Assembly: GCF_002940685.1 (NCBI RefSeq)
Contig: NZ_PNFP01000011.1
Coordinates: forward strand, 186,001-250,000
Direction of reading: 5' to 3'
DNA: 64,000 nucleotides
Source of the DNA: Ensifer adhaerens
GTDB taxonomy: Bacteria; Pseudomonadota; Alphaproteobacteria; Rhizobiales; Rhizobiaceae
The notes below the pieces were generated by a model. The model did no database searches. It worked only from the letters and a program-made list of their open reading frames with translations, and was not told the DNA's origin. Position 1 is the first letter of the stretch. Each line of letters begins with the position of its first letter. Positions 1 through 8,827 of this stretch are shown piece by piece. The position numbers and the translations under genes are program-made.

Positions 1-439
1 GCTGGTCCGGGTTGATGCCGATCGCTCCCGCGTTTGCCAGCCGAAACGCGCGCGTCGGGCGCATCCATTCGGCAATCAGGTCCTCGGTCAGGCCCTCGCG
101 CAAGCGCAGCTTGATGACCTGGCCGAGCCACGTTTGCAGAACATTGAGAACGAGGAGGACGCCGGCGATCTGGGCGAAGACGACGAGCTGATGGAGAAAG
201 GCCGGCAGGTCGCGTCGCTCGAGCGTGTCGTAGAATGGCTTGTACCATCGATTGAGGATGATCTGCCCGAAAGCCGTCACGACGATGACAACGATGATGC
301 TTATGCTCAGCAAGATGATCTTGTTGCGCAGCGGCGAGGCCATGAAGGCCCGATGCATCATCCGCAATTGATCACCGAGGGATTGTTCGTCGTTGGGTTC
401 TATCCGGCCGCTATTTACGCCGTTCGTCCGGTTCGACAT
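1..439 (-). CDS. SbmA/BacA-like ABC transporter, N-terminal part (truncated by window edge)
   Basis: Reading leftwards from an ATG at 439, the frame stays open for 146 codons to the window edge. The protein has a hydrophilic N-terminus, a membrane segment at about residues 40-57 (IILLSISIIVVIVTAFG), the sequence ILNRWYKPFYDTLERRDL, and a second hydrophobic stretch followed by NPDQ at the edge. The NRWY...FYD.LE..D pattern and the NPDQ motif are typical of the ABC_membrane_2 (SbmA/BacA/YddA) permease domain, which in full-length proteins is followed by an ATP-binding domain. The substrate is unknown; relatives move peptides or vitamin B12-like compounds across the inner membrane. Only the permease start is visible, so presence of the ATPase half is inferred. 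Confidence 0.75.
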   Translation of the reverse strand, partial: MSNRTNGVNSGRIEPNDEQSLGDQLRMMHRAFMASPLRNKIILLSISIIVVIVVTAFGQIILNRWYKPFYDTLERRDLPAFLHQLVVFAQIAGVLLVLNVLQTWLGQVIKLRLREGLTEDLIAEWMRPTRAFRLANAGAIGINPDQ

Positions 440-676
440 CGGTGCGAATCTCTCCTTCCCGGTCTCCTCAAGTAGAATATAGCCTGCCTTACCCTCTCTC
501 CCTAACGCGGATTGTCTGAGCCCACATGTAACCGCGGTCACAGCGCTGATCGCAAAATTCGTGACAATGCGGCACGCTGCCCGAATTGTGGTGGGAAAGT
601 TGATTTGTAACCTGCCGCGGAGCGTTCATAGTTTCGTGAGCGAGGGCTAAAGCACGACACCGAGGGAGGAACCTGC

Positions 677-1531
677 ATGTCGGCGCATCTCGATCAAATC
701 CGCGATCAGCAAAGAGAGACCTGGGACCGCTTCTCGGCCGGCTGGAAGAAGTGGGACGCGCTCGTGCTTGGCTGGCTGGCGCCCTTCGGCGTGGCAATGA
801 TCCGTCAGGCGGCCATCAAGGATGGCGATCAGGTGCTTGACGTTGCCGCCGGAACGGGCGAGCCAGGACTGACAGTGGCGGCGTCGATCCCGAAGGGTCG
901 CGTGACCGTCACCGATCTTTCGGAGCGCATGCTGCAGGTGGCGGCGGAAAACGCCGGCCATCGCGGCCTCACCAATTTCGAAACCAGGGCCTGCGACGCC
1001 GGCGCCTTGCCCTTCTCGGACGCGACATTCGACGCTGTTCTCTGCCGGTTCGGTTTCATGTTCTTTCCGGATGTGGCGGCGGCAGCCCAGCAGTTGACGC
1101 GGGTCGCAAAGCCTCACGCGCGCGTTTGCGCTGCCGTGTGGGGCGCACCGGAAAAGAACGCCTGGGCAACGACGATCATGGCGACGATCGCCCGCCACGT
1201 GGACATGCCGAAACCGCCGGCAGGCGCGCCCGGCCTGTTTCGGTGCGCGCCTGCGGGCCTGATGAAGGCGGTCTTCGAGGATGCGGGCTTGCGCGATGTC
1301 CGCGAGAAGGAGGTCACCACCACGATGGTCCATGAGACGCCGGAGGACTACTGGGCGTTCATGACCGAGATCGCCGCACCCGTGGTGGCCGGATTGGCGC
1401 AAGCGGACGATCAGGCCCGCACCCGCATCCGCGAGGAGGTGCTCGATCTGGCCGGCCAGGCAATCCGTGCCGGAAAGGTGGAGTTGCGCGCGACCGCGAC
1501 CATCATCGTGGGCACGCGCCCGTCGCGCTAG
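677..1531 (+). CDS. Class I SAM-dependent methyltransferase
   Basis: 284 residues, starting at an ATG preceded by GGAGGA six bases upstream. It carries a Rossmann-fold methyltransferase core: motif I DVAAGTGEPGLTVA at about residues 55-68, an acidic loop TDLSERML about 25 residues later, and DAGALPFSDATFDAVLCRFG (motif III/IV region). This is the UbiE/Methyltransf_11 type, but the substrate cannot be told. It ends 25 bases before a PLP-dependent decarboxylase on the same strand, so the two are probably co-transcribed and may act on the same amine or amino acid. That link is inference from spacing only. Confidence 0.85.
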   Translation: MSAHLDQIRDQQRETWDRFSAGWKKWDALVLGWLAPFGVAMIRQAAIKDGDQVLDVAAGTGEPGLTVAASIPKGRVTVTDLSERMLQVAAENAGHRGLTNFETRACDAGALPFSDATFDAVLCRFGFMFFPDVAAAAQQLTRVAKPHARVCAAVWGAPEKNAWATTIMATIARHVDMPKPPAGAPGLFRCAPAGLMKAVFEDAGLRDVREKEVTTTMVHETPEDYWAFMTEIAAPVVAGLAQADDQARTRIREEVLDLAGQAIRAGKVELRATATIIVGTRPSR

Positions 1532-1556
1532 GGAACGATGGGGAGGGGAGGCTTCC

Positions 1557-3035
1557 ATGGACAAGCAGTCGGTAACATCCGGCAGGCTGGAAGAAACGCT
1601 CGACCCTGAAGACTGGGGCGAGTTGCGGGCCCTGTCGCATCGCATCGTGGACGACGCAATCGATTATCTGAGCCGCGTGCGGGAGCGGCCGGCATGGCGC
1701 AACATGCCGGAACCGGTGCGCGAAAGCTTCACGGCTCCCCTCCCCAGAACGGCAAGGCCGCTTGACGAGATCTACGCACAGGTCGTCGAAAACGTGCTCG
1801 GCTACCCCATGGGCAACATCCACCCGCGCTTCTGGGCCTGGTATATGGGCTCGGGCAATTTCACCGGTGCGCTCGGCGAGTTTCTCGCGGCAATTCAGGG
1901 CTCCAATGTTGGCGGCGGCAATCATGCTGCAGCGCTTATGGACCAGCAGGTCGTCAATTGGTGCAAGGAGATGCTGGGGTTCCCGGCATCGGCCAGCGGC
2001 ACGCTCGTCAGCGGCGGCTCGGTTGCCAACATCATCGGTCTCAACGTGGCTCGCAACGTCAAGGCCGGCATCGATGTTCGCGAACATGGCATCGGGGAGC
2101 AGCCACTCTGCTTCTATGGCTCCGATCAGATCCATAGCTGCCACCGCAAGGCGGTGGAACTGTTCGGCCTCGGCGACCGGGCGCTGCGGCGCATTGCATC
2201 GGATGGCGAACTTCGCATCGACATCGCGGCATTGCGCCAAGCGATTGCCAGTGACCGCGCATCCGGTCGGCTTCCGGCTTGCATCATCGCAAATGCCGGC
2301 ACGGTGAACACGGGCGCCATCGATGACCTCGAAGCCCTTGTCGATCTCGCTGCGGAACAGGACCTCTGGCTGCACGTCGATGGCTGCATCGGCGCCTTGA
2401 TCCGGATCGCGCCGGAGAATGCCTGGCGCGTCGCAGGCATCGAGAAGGCGCATTCGATCGCACTCGATCCGCACAAATGGCTGCACGCGCCCTTCGAAGC
2501 GGGCTGCGTTCTCGTGCGCGACGCCGCCGCGCACCGCGGCACCTTCGCGGTCACGCCCGAGTATCTGGAGACGATGGTTCGTGGTCTCGCCTCTGCCCCC
2601 TGGCTCTATGACTACGGGCTGCAGACCTCGCGCGGTTTTCGAGCCTTGAAGATCTGGATGTCGCTGATGGAGCATGGCGTGGAGAAGTTCGGTCGCCTCG
2701 TCGACCAGAACATCGCGCAGGGGCACTATCTGAGCCGCCTGATCGAGGCCGAGCCGCAACTCGAACTCGTGGCACCGACCAACATCAACATCGTCTGCTT
2801 CCGCTTCCGCGCGGTCGACATGCCGGCCGAACGGTTGAAGGCCCTGAACACCGAAATCATGCTCCGGCTCCAGGACGACGGGACCGCCGTTATCTCCGAC
2901 ACGACCGTGCACGGCCAGCACTGTCTGCGCGTGGCCATCAACAATCATCGCACGCAACGAAAGGACCTGGAGCTTTTTCTGGCGGAGGTTGTCAGGCTGG
3001 GGCAGGAAATTGTCGCAGAGGGCGACGCTGCTTGA
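1557..3035 (+). CDS. PLP-dependent group II (aromatic amino acid type) decarboxylase
   Basis: 492 residues from an ATG with GGGAGGGGAGG just upstream; a longer in-frame extension to 1467 overlaps the methyltransferase and is rejected. The fold-type I decarboxylase pattern is clear: substrate-loop region GNIHPRFWAWYMGSG near residue 87, SGGSVANIIGLNVAR at about 152, HVDGCIGAL (PLP-pyridine Asp275), and ALDPHKWLHAP with the Schiff-base Lys307. The length fits the DDC/tyrosine decarboxylase/glutamate decarboxylase family. Relatives decarboxylate L-DOPA, tryptophan, tyrosine or phenylalanine; which one applies here is not visible. It probably forms an operon with the upstream methyltransferase. 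Confidence 0.88.
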   Translation: MDKQSVTSGRLEETLDPEDWGELRALSHRIVDDAIDYLSRVRERPAWRNMPEPVRESFTAPLPRTARPLDEIYAQVVENVLGYPMGNIHPRFWAWYMGSGNFTGALGEFLAAIQGSNVGGGNHAAALMDQQVVNWCKEMLGFPASASGTLVSGGSVANIIGLNVARNVKAGIDVREHGIGEQPLCFYGSDQIHSCHRKAVELFGLGDRALRRIASDGELRIDIAALRQAIASDRASGRLPACIIANAGTVNTGAIDDLEALVDLAAEQDLWLHVDGCIGALIRIAPENAWRVAGIEKAHSIALDPHKWLHAPFEAGCVLVRDAAAHRGTFAVTPEYLETMVRGLASAPWLYDYGLQTSRGFRALKIWMSLMEHGVEKFGRLVDQNIAQGHYLSRLIEAEPQLELVAPTNINIVCFRFRAVDMPAERLKALNTEIMLRLQDDGTAVISDTTVHGQHCLRVAINNHRTQRKDLELFLAEVVRLGQEIVAEGDAA

Positions 3036-3061
3036 GACCATATTGGCGCGCGGCGGAAGCG

Positions 3062-4360
3062 CTACCGGGTGGTGGCGGGCTCGTGCTGGGACGCGGACTG
3101 CCGGCCCTTTCCGGCCTCGAGCATTCGGACCATCTCGGCGATCGCCGCTTCCCGTTGCGGATCCTTGCCCGCCGCGTAGGCGAGGGGGAAAGGCACTGCC
3201 CGATCCGGTTCGATGCCGATCCCTTCCAGGCGCAGATCGTCTGCGATGATCGCATCCGAAACCGCCAGCTCCAGCAGGCTGTCATCAGGCAGGACGTAGG
3301 CGCGTCCTGCGAGCAGTGCGCCGGCGGTGCGCTCGCCGATCAGGGGTATGGCATTCTGCCGAAGCGTATAGGCAAACAGTTCGAGGCCGCTGCGCGTGCC
3401 CCTGTCGATCAGCGCGACGACCGGCCTTTGCCATCGGAAATTGGCAAGTGTGGCTTCGCCACGGCGGGGCACGAGCCGGAACGTCGGCGTGCCACCGACC
3501 AGGAACTCGGCTGCATCCGCGGGCCCGCCGCCCCAGCGGCCGCGCAGATCGACGACGAGGCCTTCCGCATCCCTCAGGCGACCGCTCGATAGCGCCGCGG
3601 CGACGCGGTCGAGCCCGTCTCGCGTGGAAAGCGTCCACAGCCGGACATAGCCGATCTTCCGGCCACCCGTTTCGATGAGCGCGATACTTTCTTCGATCGC
3701 CCGTTCGAACATCGGCAGCGGTCGCAGACGCTCGACCGGAACCCGCAGCGACAATGGCTCGCCGTCGCGATGCCGTCTAAGCCGGATGTCGACCGTCTGA
3801 CCGACCTTGTCGTCAAACGATCCGATTTCCCGATAGGCCAGCCCGTCGACCGAGAGGATCTCGTCGCCGACGAGCAGGCCGGCCTTCTTCGCTGCCGATC
3901 CGTCATAGACGTCACTGACGAAACGGTGTCCGTTCTCGACGGTCGTCACCATCCCGATGCCCGGATAGCGGGCCGCACCGTCTGGTGGAAAGAGCCGACG
4001 CATGTCGTCCCGAATGGCGAAGCGGAAGATGTCGGCGAGTTCGAAGTAGTCGATCGTGTCGGCCTTGAAGCGTCCGGTGTGCGAAACCCTAAGACTGGCG
4101 AGGACCGACGCGATCGCCGCATCGATGCCGGGATCCGTCCCCGTCTTGGATCTTGCCGTCGCTCCTTGATCGATCTCGGTCCGAACTGCCGCGTTGAAGC
4201 GCTCGAGCGCGCGGCCATCATAGAAGTTCGCATTCACCAATTCGATCACGCGGTCGAAGATCGGCTGGCCGGAGCGCGGCAGCTCGGCTGCCCGCGTCGC
4301 GGTCGCCATCGACATGGCGAGGATGACGATCAACGCTTTCCCACCCAAACGCGCACACAT
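3062..4360 (-). CDS. S41-family peptidase with PDZ domain, exported
   Basis: 432 residues from the ATG at 4360, which has GGAGCAG at a suitable distance. The start gives a clean signal peptide (MCARLGGKALIVILAMSMATATRAAE). A longer reading to 4528 would place this signal inside the protein. After an N-terminal helical region comes a PDZ domain (GIGMVTTVENGHRFVSDVYD, then KKAGLLVGDEILSVDGL) and the tail-specific protease core with VALIDRGTRSGLELFAYTL and GERTAGALLAG. The Ser in TRSGLE is the likely nucleophile. The usual CtpA-type GKG lysine motif is not obvious, so it resembles the tricorn/IRBP-like branch of S41. Probable role: periplasmic proteolysis, substrate unknown. Confidence 0.8.
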   Translation of the reverse strand: MCARLGGKALIVILAMSMATATRAAELPRSGQPIFDRVIELVNANFYDGRALERFNAAVRTEIDQGATARSKTGTDPGIDAAIASVLASLRVSHTGRFKADTIDYFELADIFRFAIRDDMRRLFPPDGAARYPGIGMVTTVENGHRFVSDVYDGSAAKKAGLLVGDEILSVDGLAYREIGSFDDKVGQTVDIRLRRHRDGEPLSLRVPVERLRPLPMFERAIEESIALIETGGRKIGYVRLWTLSTRDGLDRVAAALSSGRLRDAEGLVVDLRGRWGGGPADAAEFLVGGTPTFRLVPRRGEATLANFRWQRPVVALIDRGTRSGLELFAYTLRQNAIPLIGERTAGALLAGRAYVLPDDSLLELAVSDAIIADDLRLEGIGIEPDRAVPFPLAYAAGKDPQREAAIAEMVRMLEAGKGRQSASQHEPATTR

Positions 4361-4596
4361 GATTGCTGCTCCGGTTTCGCGCCGACGATTATCGACAAAA
4401 GCGCGTGCACCTGCCGGCAAAATCCCGTGATCGCGCCGTGATGCGGTGACGAGCGCTGCAATCTGCGCAACCGCCGCCGCCAAGCCTTTCAGGTTCATGT
4501 CAGGTTCGGGTGGCTTGTGTGGCCGCATCGAACGCTCCGGGGACAGAGGCGATTAGCCTCTCCCTGGCGTGCCTCGGACAAGAAAGGAAAGTGTGA

Positions 4597-5364
4597 ATGG
4601 TTGGCAAGGCCCCACACCTACACGTGCACGACAACAGCCACCGCAGAGATGAAGTTTTCGCTGCACCGGACCAGAACGTCGGCGATTTCGCCTTCAATGC
4701 CACGGTTGCGGCCGTCTTTGACGACATGGTCAGCCGGTCGGTTCCCTACTACGGCGAAATCCAGCGGATGGTCTGCGAACTCGCCAGCGACTTTGCCGAA
4801 GCCGATACCAATCTCTACGATATCGGTTGCTCCACGGCGACAACGCTGCTCGGGCTCGACGCCATGGTTGACCCTGCCGTGCGCTTCGTCGGTATCGACA
4901 ACGCCCCCGACATGATCGAGAAGGCGAAGGAAAAGATCGTCCAGGCAAATTCCAACCGAGCGATCGACCTGAGGGGAGGCGACCTTCACCAGGGCATCGA
5001 GATCCACAATGCCAGCGTCGTCCTGATGCTCTTAACGCTGCAGTTCGTGCGCCCGCTCTACCGCGAGCGCGTCATGCGCTCGATCTATGATGGGCTGAAC
5101 GAACGCGGCGCTCTGCTGCTCGTCGAAAAGCTGACCAGCGAGAATTCGACGTTCAACCGACTGTTCATCGAGCATTATTACGACTTCAAGCGCCGCAACG
5201 GCTATTCCGAGATCGAGATCGCCAAGAAGCGCGAAGCGCTTGAAAACGTCCTTATCCCCTACCGCCTGGAGGAAAATTTCCAGCTGCTCAGGGAAGTGGG
5301 CTTCCGCAGCGTCGAAGTGTTTTTCCGCTGGTACAATTTCTGCGGCATTGTCGCCATCAAGTAG
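4597..5364 (+). CDS. cmoA: CmoA-like carboxy-S-adenosylmethionine synthase
   Basis: 255 residues; ATG with GAAAGGAAA upstream. The protein aligns by eye along most of its length with E. coli CmoA, which converts SAM and prephenate to carboxy-SAM used by CmoB to modify wobble uridine 34 of tRNAs. Matching blocks are FDDMVSRSVPYYGEIQRM, YDIGCSTATTLLGLD (SAM motif I, residues 74-88), GIDNAPDMIEKAKEKI, LTLQFVRPLYRERVM, HYYDFKRRNGYSEIEIAKKR and FFRWYNFCGIVAIK. No cmoB is present in the window. It is followed after 12 bases by an ICMT-type methyltransferase, an unusual partner, so the cellular role may differ from tRNA modification. Confidence 0.75.
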   Translation: MVGKAPHLHVHDNSHRRDEVFAAPDQNVGDFAFNATVAAVFDDMVSRSVPYYGEIQRMVCELASDFAEADTNLYDIGCSTATTLLGLDAMVDPAVRFVGIDNAPDMIEKAKEKIVQANSNRAIDLRGGDLHQGIEIHNASVVLMLLTLQFVRPLYRERVMRSIYDGLNERGALLLVEKLTSENSTFNRLFIEHYYDFKRRNGYSEIEIAKKREALENVLIPYRLEENFQLLREVGFRSVEVFFRWYNFCGIVAIK

Positions 5365-5376
5365 GACGGACCGACC

Positions 5377-6111
5377 ATGATCGCGATCGGCAATTTTCTC
5401 TTCCGCTTCCGCAACCAGCTGTTTCCGGCTGCTATCGTGGTCTTGTTCCTGCTGATGCCGCCGGCGGCACTCGTGTTGGACAACCCGGTGCTGACCCTCG
5501 CCAAGGATGCGGCCGCGATCCTCATCATCCTGGCCGGCCTGGCGCTGCGCGCGACGGTGGTTGGCTACAAATACATCCAGCGCGGCGGCCTGAAGAAAAA
5601 GGTCTACGCCAAGGACCTCGTGACCGAGGGCATGTTCGGCGTTTGCCGGAACCCGCTTTATGTCGGAAACATGCTGCTTTACACCGGCATCTTCCTGCTG
5701 CACGGCAATCCGTTGCTCATTGTGGCCGGCGTCAGCCTCTTTGCCTTCATGTACCAGTGTATCGTCTATGCGGAGGAAGCCTTTCTGCTTCGCACCTTCG
5801 GGGAAGCCTATCGGGCCTATTGCCGCGACGTCCCGCGCTGGATGCTGCGCCTTTCAAACTTCAGTCAGTCCACGGAAGGCATGACGTTCAACATCCGGCG
5901 TGTCGTCGGCAAGGACTATTCCACCGTCTCGGCAGCGATGATCGCGATCCTTGCGACGGAGATGTACAAGTTAGCAACCTACGAACCGTCAGGCCGGAAT
6001 ACCGGCGTGCTCGTCGTGCTCGGCGGCGCGATGGCGCTGGTCGGGATCGCGACGGCGGTAATCAGCTACAAGAAGAGGCGCGGAGCCTTTCGCGATCCGG
6101 TCGCCTCCTGA
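5377..6111 (+). CDS. Isoprenylcysteine carboxyl methyltransferase-like membrane methyltransferase
   Basis: 244 residues with about five or six hydrophobic segments, the first two at residues 12-30 and 43-63. The diagnostic ICMT/PEMT core is VTEGMFGVCRNPLYVGNMLLYTG followed by a membrane span and YAEEAFLLRTFGEAYRAYCRDVPRW. The RNPLYVG and E-x7-F-G-x-x-Y-x-x-Y motifs are the SAM-binding part of this integral membrane family. It starts 12 bases after the cmoA-like gene, so translation is probably coupled. The substrate is unknown; bacterial members methylate diverse lipids or small molecules. An extra C-terminal pair of hydrophobic segments (about residues 185-230) follows the catalytic core. 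Confidence 0.8.
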   Translation: MIAIGNFLFRFRNQLFPAAIVVLFLLMPPAALVLDNPVLTLAKDAAAILIILAGLALRATVVGYKYIQRGGLKKKVYAKDLVTEGMFGVCRNPLYVGNMLLYTGIFLLHGNPLLIVAGVSLFAFMYQCIVYAEEAFLLRTFGEAYRAYCRDVPRWMLRLSNFSQSTEGMTFNIRRVVGKDYSTVSAAMIAILATEMYKLATYEPSGRNTGVLVVLGGAMALVGIATAVISYKKRRGAFRDPVAS

Positions 6112-6235
6112 AATCCTCTCTTTTTTGCGCCTCGAAGGCGGCGGCCGGGGATGGACCGCCGTGGCCGCAGTTCCCCTCACGGCCGCTCAAGGACTTGACG
6201 CCCATCCCCGATCGACCATAGGCAAGGACGAACAA

Positions 6236-6904
6236 GTGTCCGGTGATATCTTGAGAGTCCTATTAGTCGAAGACGATCAGGTTCTGGGGGAGGCGCTGCG
6301 CGACCATGTCGCCGCCGTCGGCCATGCGGTCGACTGGTTCAAGCGGATCCTCGATGCCGTGGCGGCAACCGATACGGTATCCTACGGACTGATCCTGCTC
6401 GATCTCCGATTGCCCGATGGCGAGGGGTTGACTCTTCTGCGCTCGCTGCGCGCACGCGGCGACGGCACGCCGGTGATCATTCTGACGGCTCACGACCAGA
6501 TTTCCGATCGGATCGAGGGCCTGAACAGTGGAGCCGACGACTATCTCGTCAAGCCTTTCGATCTCAACGAGCTGACGGCCCGCATGCTGGCTGTTTCCAG
6601 GCGCTACACGGGCAATGCCACGCCGATGCTCAAGCTGCCCGGCATCGAGATTGACCAGGTTCACCGCAGGATCGCCGTCAATGGCGACAGTCAGAGCCTC
6701 AGTGCCCGGGAGTGGGCCGTTCTCGACAAGCTGGTGGCTCATCCGGGCGCGCTCGTATCCAAGGCGCAGCTTCACGACGCGCTCTACGCCTTCGGTGCCG
6801 AGATCGAGAGCAATACGGTCGAGGTCTATATCAGCCGATTGCGCAAGAAGATCGGTTCCGACCGGATCGAGACCGTGCGCGGCCTCGGCTACTGCTTCAG
6901 GTGA
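6236..6904 (+). CDS. OmpR-family response regulator
   Basis: 222 residues from a GTG at 6236 preceded by AAGGA; the in-frame upstream extension to 6125 is not receiver-like. The receiver domain shows RVLLVEDDQVL (acidic pocket), GLILLDLRLPDGEGL (phospho-acceptor Asp), ILTAHDQ and VKPFDLNEL (conserved Lys). The C-terminal winged helix ends ESNTVEVYISRLRKKIG...IETVRGLGYCFR, classical OmpR/PhoB type. Its stop is almost contiguous with the histidine kinase, so they are a cognate pair. The regulated genes are not evident; the ICMT gene lies 125 bases upstream on the same strand. Confidence 0.93.
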   Translation: MSGDILRVLLVEDDQVLGEALRDHVAAVGHAVDWFKRILDAVAATDTVSYGLILLDLRLPDGEGLTLLRSLRARGDGTPVIILTAHDQISDRIEGLNSGADDYLVKPFDLNELTARMLAVSRRYTGNATPMLKLPGIEIDQVHRRIAVNGDSQSLSAREWAVLDKLVAHPGALVSKAQLHDALYAFGAEIESNTVEVYISRLRKKIGSDRIETVRGLGYCFR

Positions 6905-6926
6905 TGGCATGGCCGACAGGAGAAGC

Positions 6927-8225
6927 ATGACACGCAGACTGGCCATTGCGCTCACCAGCGTCGTTGCCCTGTTCTGGTTCGTCGCGCTCGGGCTTGGCGT
7001 CTACGTGATGCGGGACGAGTTCACCGAGATTTTCGACAGCGGCGTGCAGGAAACCGCGGAACGCCTGTTGCAGATCGTGGCGGACGAGGCGGCGAGGGAC
7101 CCGCCCGATGGCTTGTCCCAGGCGTCGGTTGTGGCGCCCGCGCTCAACTCGCAATACCTCACCTACCAGGTCCGCGATCGCGATGGCCGCATGCTGTTTA
7201 ACGACGGCGCGCCGGAACCCTTCGCCGTTCCGCTTGCAACCGGTTTCTCGCAGACCCCGACCCATCGGATCTACACGGCCGGAACGAGCGACGGCTCGCT
7301 CTACGTGCAGGTTGCCGACGCGATCGAACATCGCACCGAAGCCCTCATGGAAGGCGGGACCGCGCTGCTCCTGCCGCTCTTGGTCCTGATACCGGGCAGC
7401 ATCCTTGCGATCGTCTTCGTCGTCCGCAGCACGCTGTCGCCCGTCGCACAACTGCGCGACGATATCCTGAGCAAGGACAGTGGCAACCTGGCGCCGATCG
7501 ACGAGGCGTCGCTGCCGCGCGAGCTGCGGGCGATCGCGCGCTCCGTGAACCTGCTCTTGGCACGGCTCAAGGCAGGGCTTGAGGCGGAGCGCGAATTCAC
7601 GTCGAACAGTGCTCACGAACTGAGGACCCCGATTGCCGGCGCGCTCGCGCAAACCCAACGGCTGGCGAGCGAGGTGCCTCAGGCGTTTCAGCCGCGAACC
7701 GCTCAGATCGAACGTGCACTCGTGCATCTGAGCCGGCTTGCCGAGAAGCTGCTGCAGATGTCGCGCGCCGAGGCGGAGATTGCCATCTCGGACGAGCAGC
7801 ACGATCTGTTGCCGGTGTTGATGGTGGTCATGCAGGATCTGGAACGATCGGCGCTCGGCGCCAACCGGCTGAAGGTCGAGGTCGACGAGGGCACTGTTCT
7901 CGAACGCCCGATCCGCGCGGATGCGTTTGCCATCGTGCTGCGCAATCTCCTGGAAAACGCCCTGGTCCACAGCCCGCCGGGCAGCCGCGTCGATATCCAT
8001 GTCGATCCGATGGGCATTCGCGTCACGAACGAGAGTGCTGTTGTCGGCGAAGACGTGCTTGCGAATCTGACGAAGCGCTTCGTCCGTGGTCCGACCGAAG
8101 CCTCCGGCTCCGGGCTCGGCCTTGCGATCGTTGAGCGGCTGGTCGAGCAAATGCACGGGCAATTGCATATAGCTTCACCGGCGCGGGGCATGACGCAGGG
8201 ATTTGAGGTCGAGGTCCGCCTCTGA
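6927..8225 (+). CDS. Sensor histidine kinase, cognate of the upstream OmpR regulator
   Basis: 432 residues from the ATG at 6927, which follows AGGAG; an ATG at 6909 is also possible and would add six residues. Two membrane spans (about residues 6-28 and 148-170) enclose a periplasmic sensor of roughly 115 residues, followed by a HAMP-like linker, the HisKA H-box NSAHELRTPIAGALAQTQRL, N-box RNLLENALVHSPPGS, and GSGLGLAIVERLVEQM in the ATPase domain. The topology matches the QseC/TctE-like kinases that pair with OmpR regulators. The signal is unknown. Confidence 0.9.
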   Translation: MTRRLAIALTSVVALFWFVALGLGVYVMRDEFTEIFDSGVQETAERLLQIVADEAARDPPDGLSQASVVAPALNSQYLTYQVRDRDGRMLFNDGAPEPFAVPLATGFSQTPTHRIYTAGTSDGSLYVQVADAIEHRTEALMEGGTALLLPLLVLIPGSILAIVFVVRSTLSPVAQLRDDILSKDSGNLAPIDEASLPRELRAIARSVNLLLARLKAGLEAEREFTSNSAHELRTPIAGALAQTQRLASEVPQAFQPRTAQIERALVHLSRLAEKLLQMSRAEAEIAISDEQHDLLPVLMVVMQDLERSALGANRLKVEVDEGTVLERPIRADAFAIVLRNLLENALVHSPPGSRVDIHVDPMGIRVTNESAVVGEDVLANLTKRFVRGPTEASGSGLGLAIVERLVEQMHGQLHIASPARGMTQGFEVEVRL

Positions 8226-8339
8226 TCGCCGCAGATACAAGGCAGGCCAAAACTCTCCGTCGCGATCGTGAAAACCATTGCCTTCGGCGCTGCTTGCTGG
8301 ATCATGCGCAGCCTTGCCGCCAATGGAGTTGAGAATCGC

Positions 8340-8744
8340 ATGAACCAATCGCTCGCGCACATTGCCCTGGTCGTTCGCGACTACGACGAAGCGATAGATT
8401 TCTACGTCAACACGCTGGGTTTCACGCTTGTCGAGGATACGTATCAGCCGGAGCAGGACAAGCGATGGGTCGTGGTCAAGCCCGTCGGCGACGGCAACAC
8501 GTCCTTGCTTCTCGCCCGCGCCTCGACGACCCACCAGCAGGATTACATCGGTGATCAGGCCGGCGGCAGGGTCTTCCTGTTCCTGCGCACCGACGATTTC
8601 TGGCGGGATTACAACAGGTATGTCGAACGCGGCGTCGAATTCGTGAGGGAGCCGAAGGAAGCGCCGTACGGCATCGTCGCCGTCTTCAGGGATCTCTATG
8701 GAAACCTCTGGGATCTCGTCCAGTTCGCCGATGCCCGCGGCTGA
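8340..8744 (+). CDS. VOC-family (glyoxalase/bleomycin resistance-like) protein
   Basis: 134 residues from the ATG at 8340, preceded by GGAG. It begins MNQSLAHIALVVRDYDEAIDFYVNTLGF, the first beta-alpha-beta unit of a vicinal oxygen chelate domain, and ends GIVAVFRDLYGNLWDLVQF, the usual F.D..GN.W.L motif with a metal-binding Glu replaced by Asp. The size is that of a single VOC domain that would work as a dimer. Substrate and function are unknown. The gene ends before a strong hairpin terminator and faces a convergent MFS gene. Confidence 0.82.
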   Translation: MNQSLAHIALVVRDYDEAIDFYVNTLGFTLVEDTYQPEQDKRWVVVKPVGDGNTSLLLARASTTHQQDYIGDQAGGRVFLFLRTDDFWRDYNRYVERGVEFVREPKEAPYGIVAVFRDLYGNLWDLVQFADARG

Positions 8745-8785
8745 ACAACCGTAATCGCGATCACGGCGACGAGATGACAGACAAA

Positions 8786-8817
8786 CGATCGGGGCGCCGA
8801 AGCCGGCGCCCCGATCG
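8786..8817. terminator. Bidirectional hairpin terminator between convergent genes
   Basis: A perfect 13-bp stem (CGATCGGGGCGCC / GGCGCCCCGATCG) with a six-base loop lies between the stop of the VOC gene and the stop of the convergent MFS gene. T-rich sequence follows on the plus side (CATCTTGTCTTT). It probably ends transcription from both sides. Confidence 0.8.
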
Positions 8818-8827
8818 CATCTTGTCT

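Noticed and set aside
1467-1556. Upstream extension of the decarboxylase
   Set aside because: Overlaps the methyltransferase and lacks family similarity; the ATG at 1557 has a strong Shine-Dalgarno.
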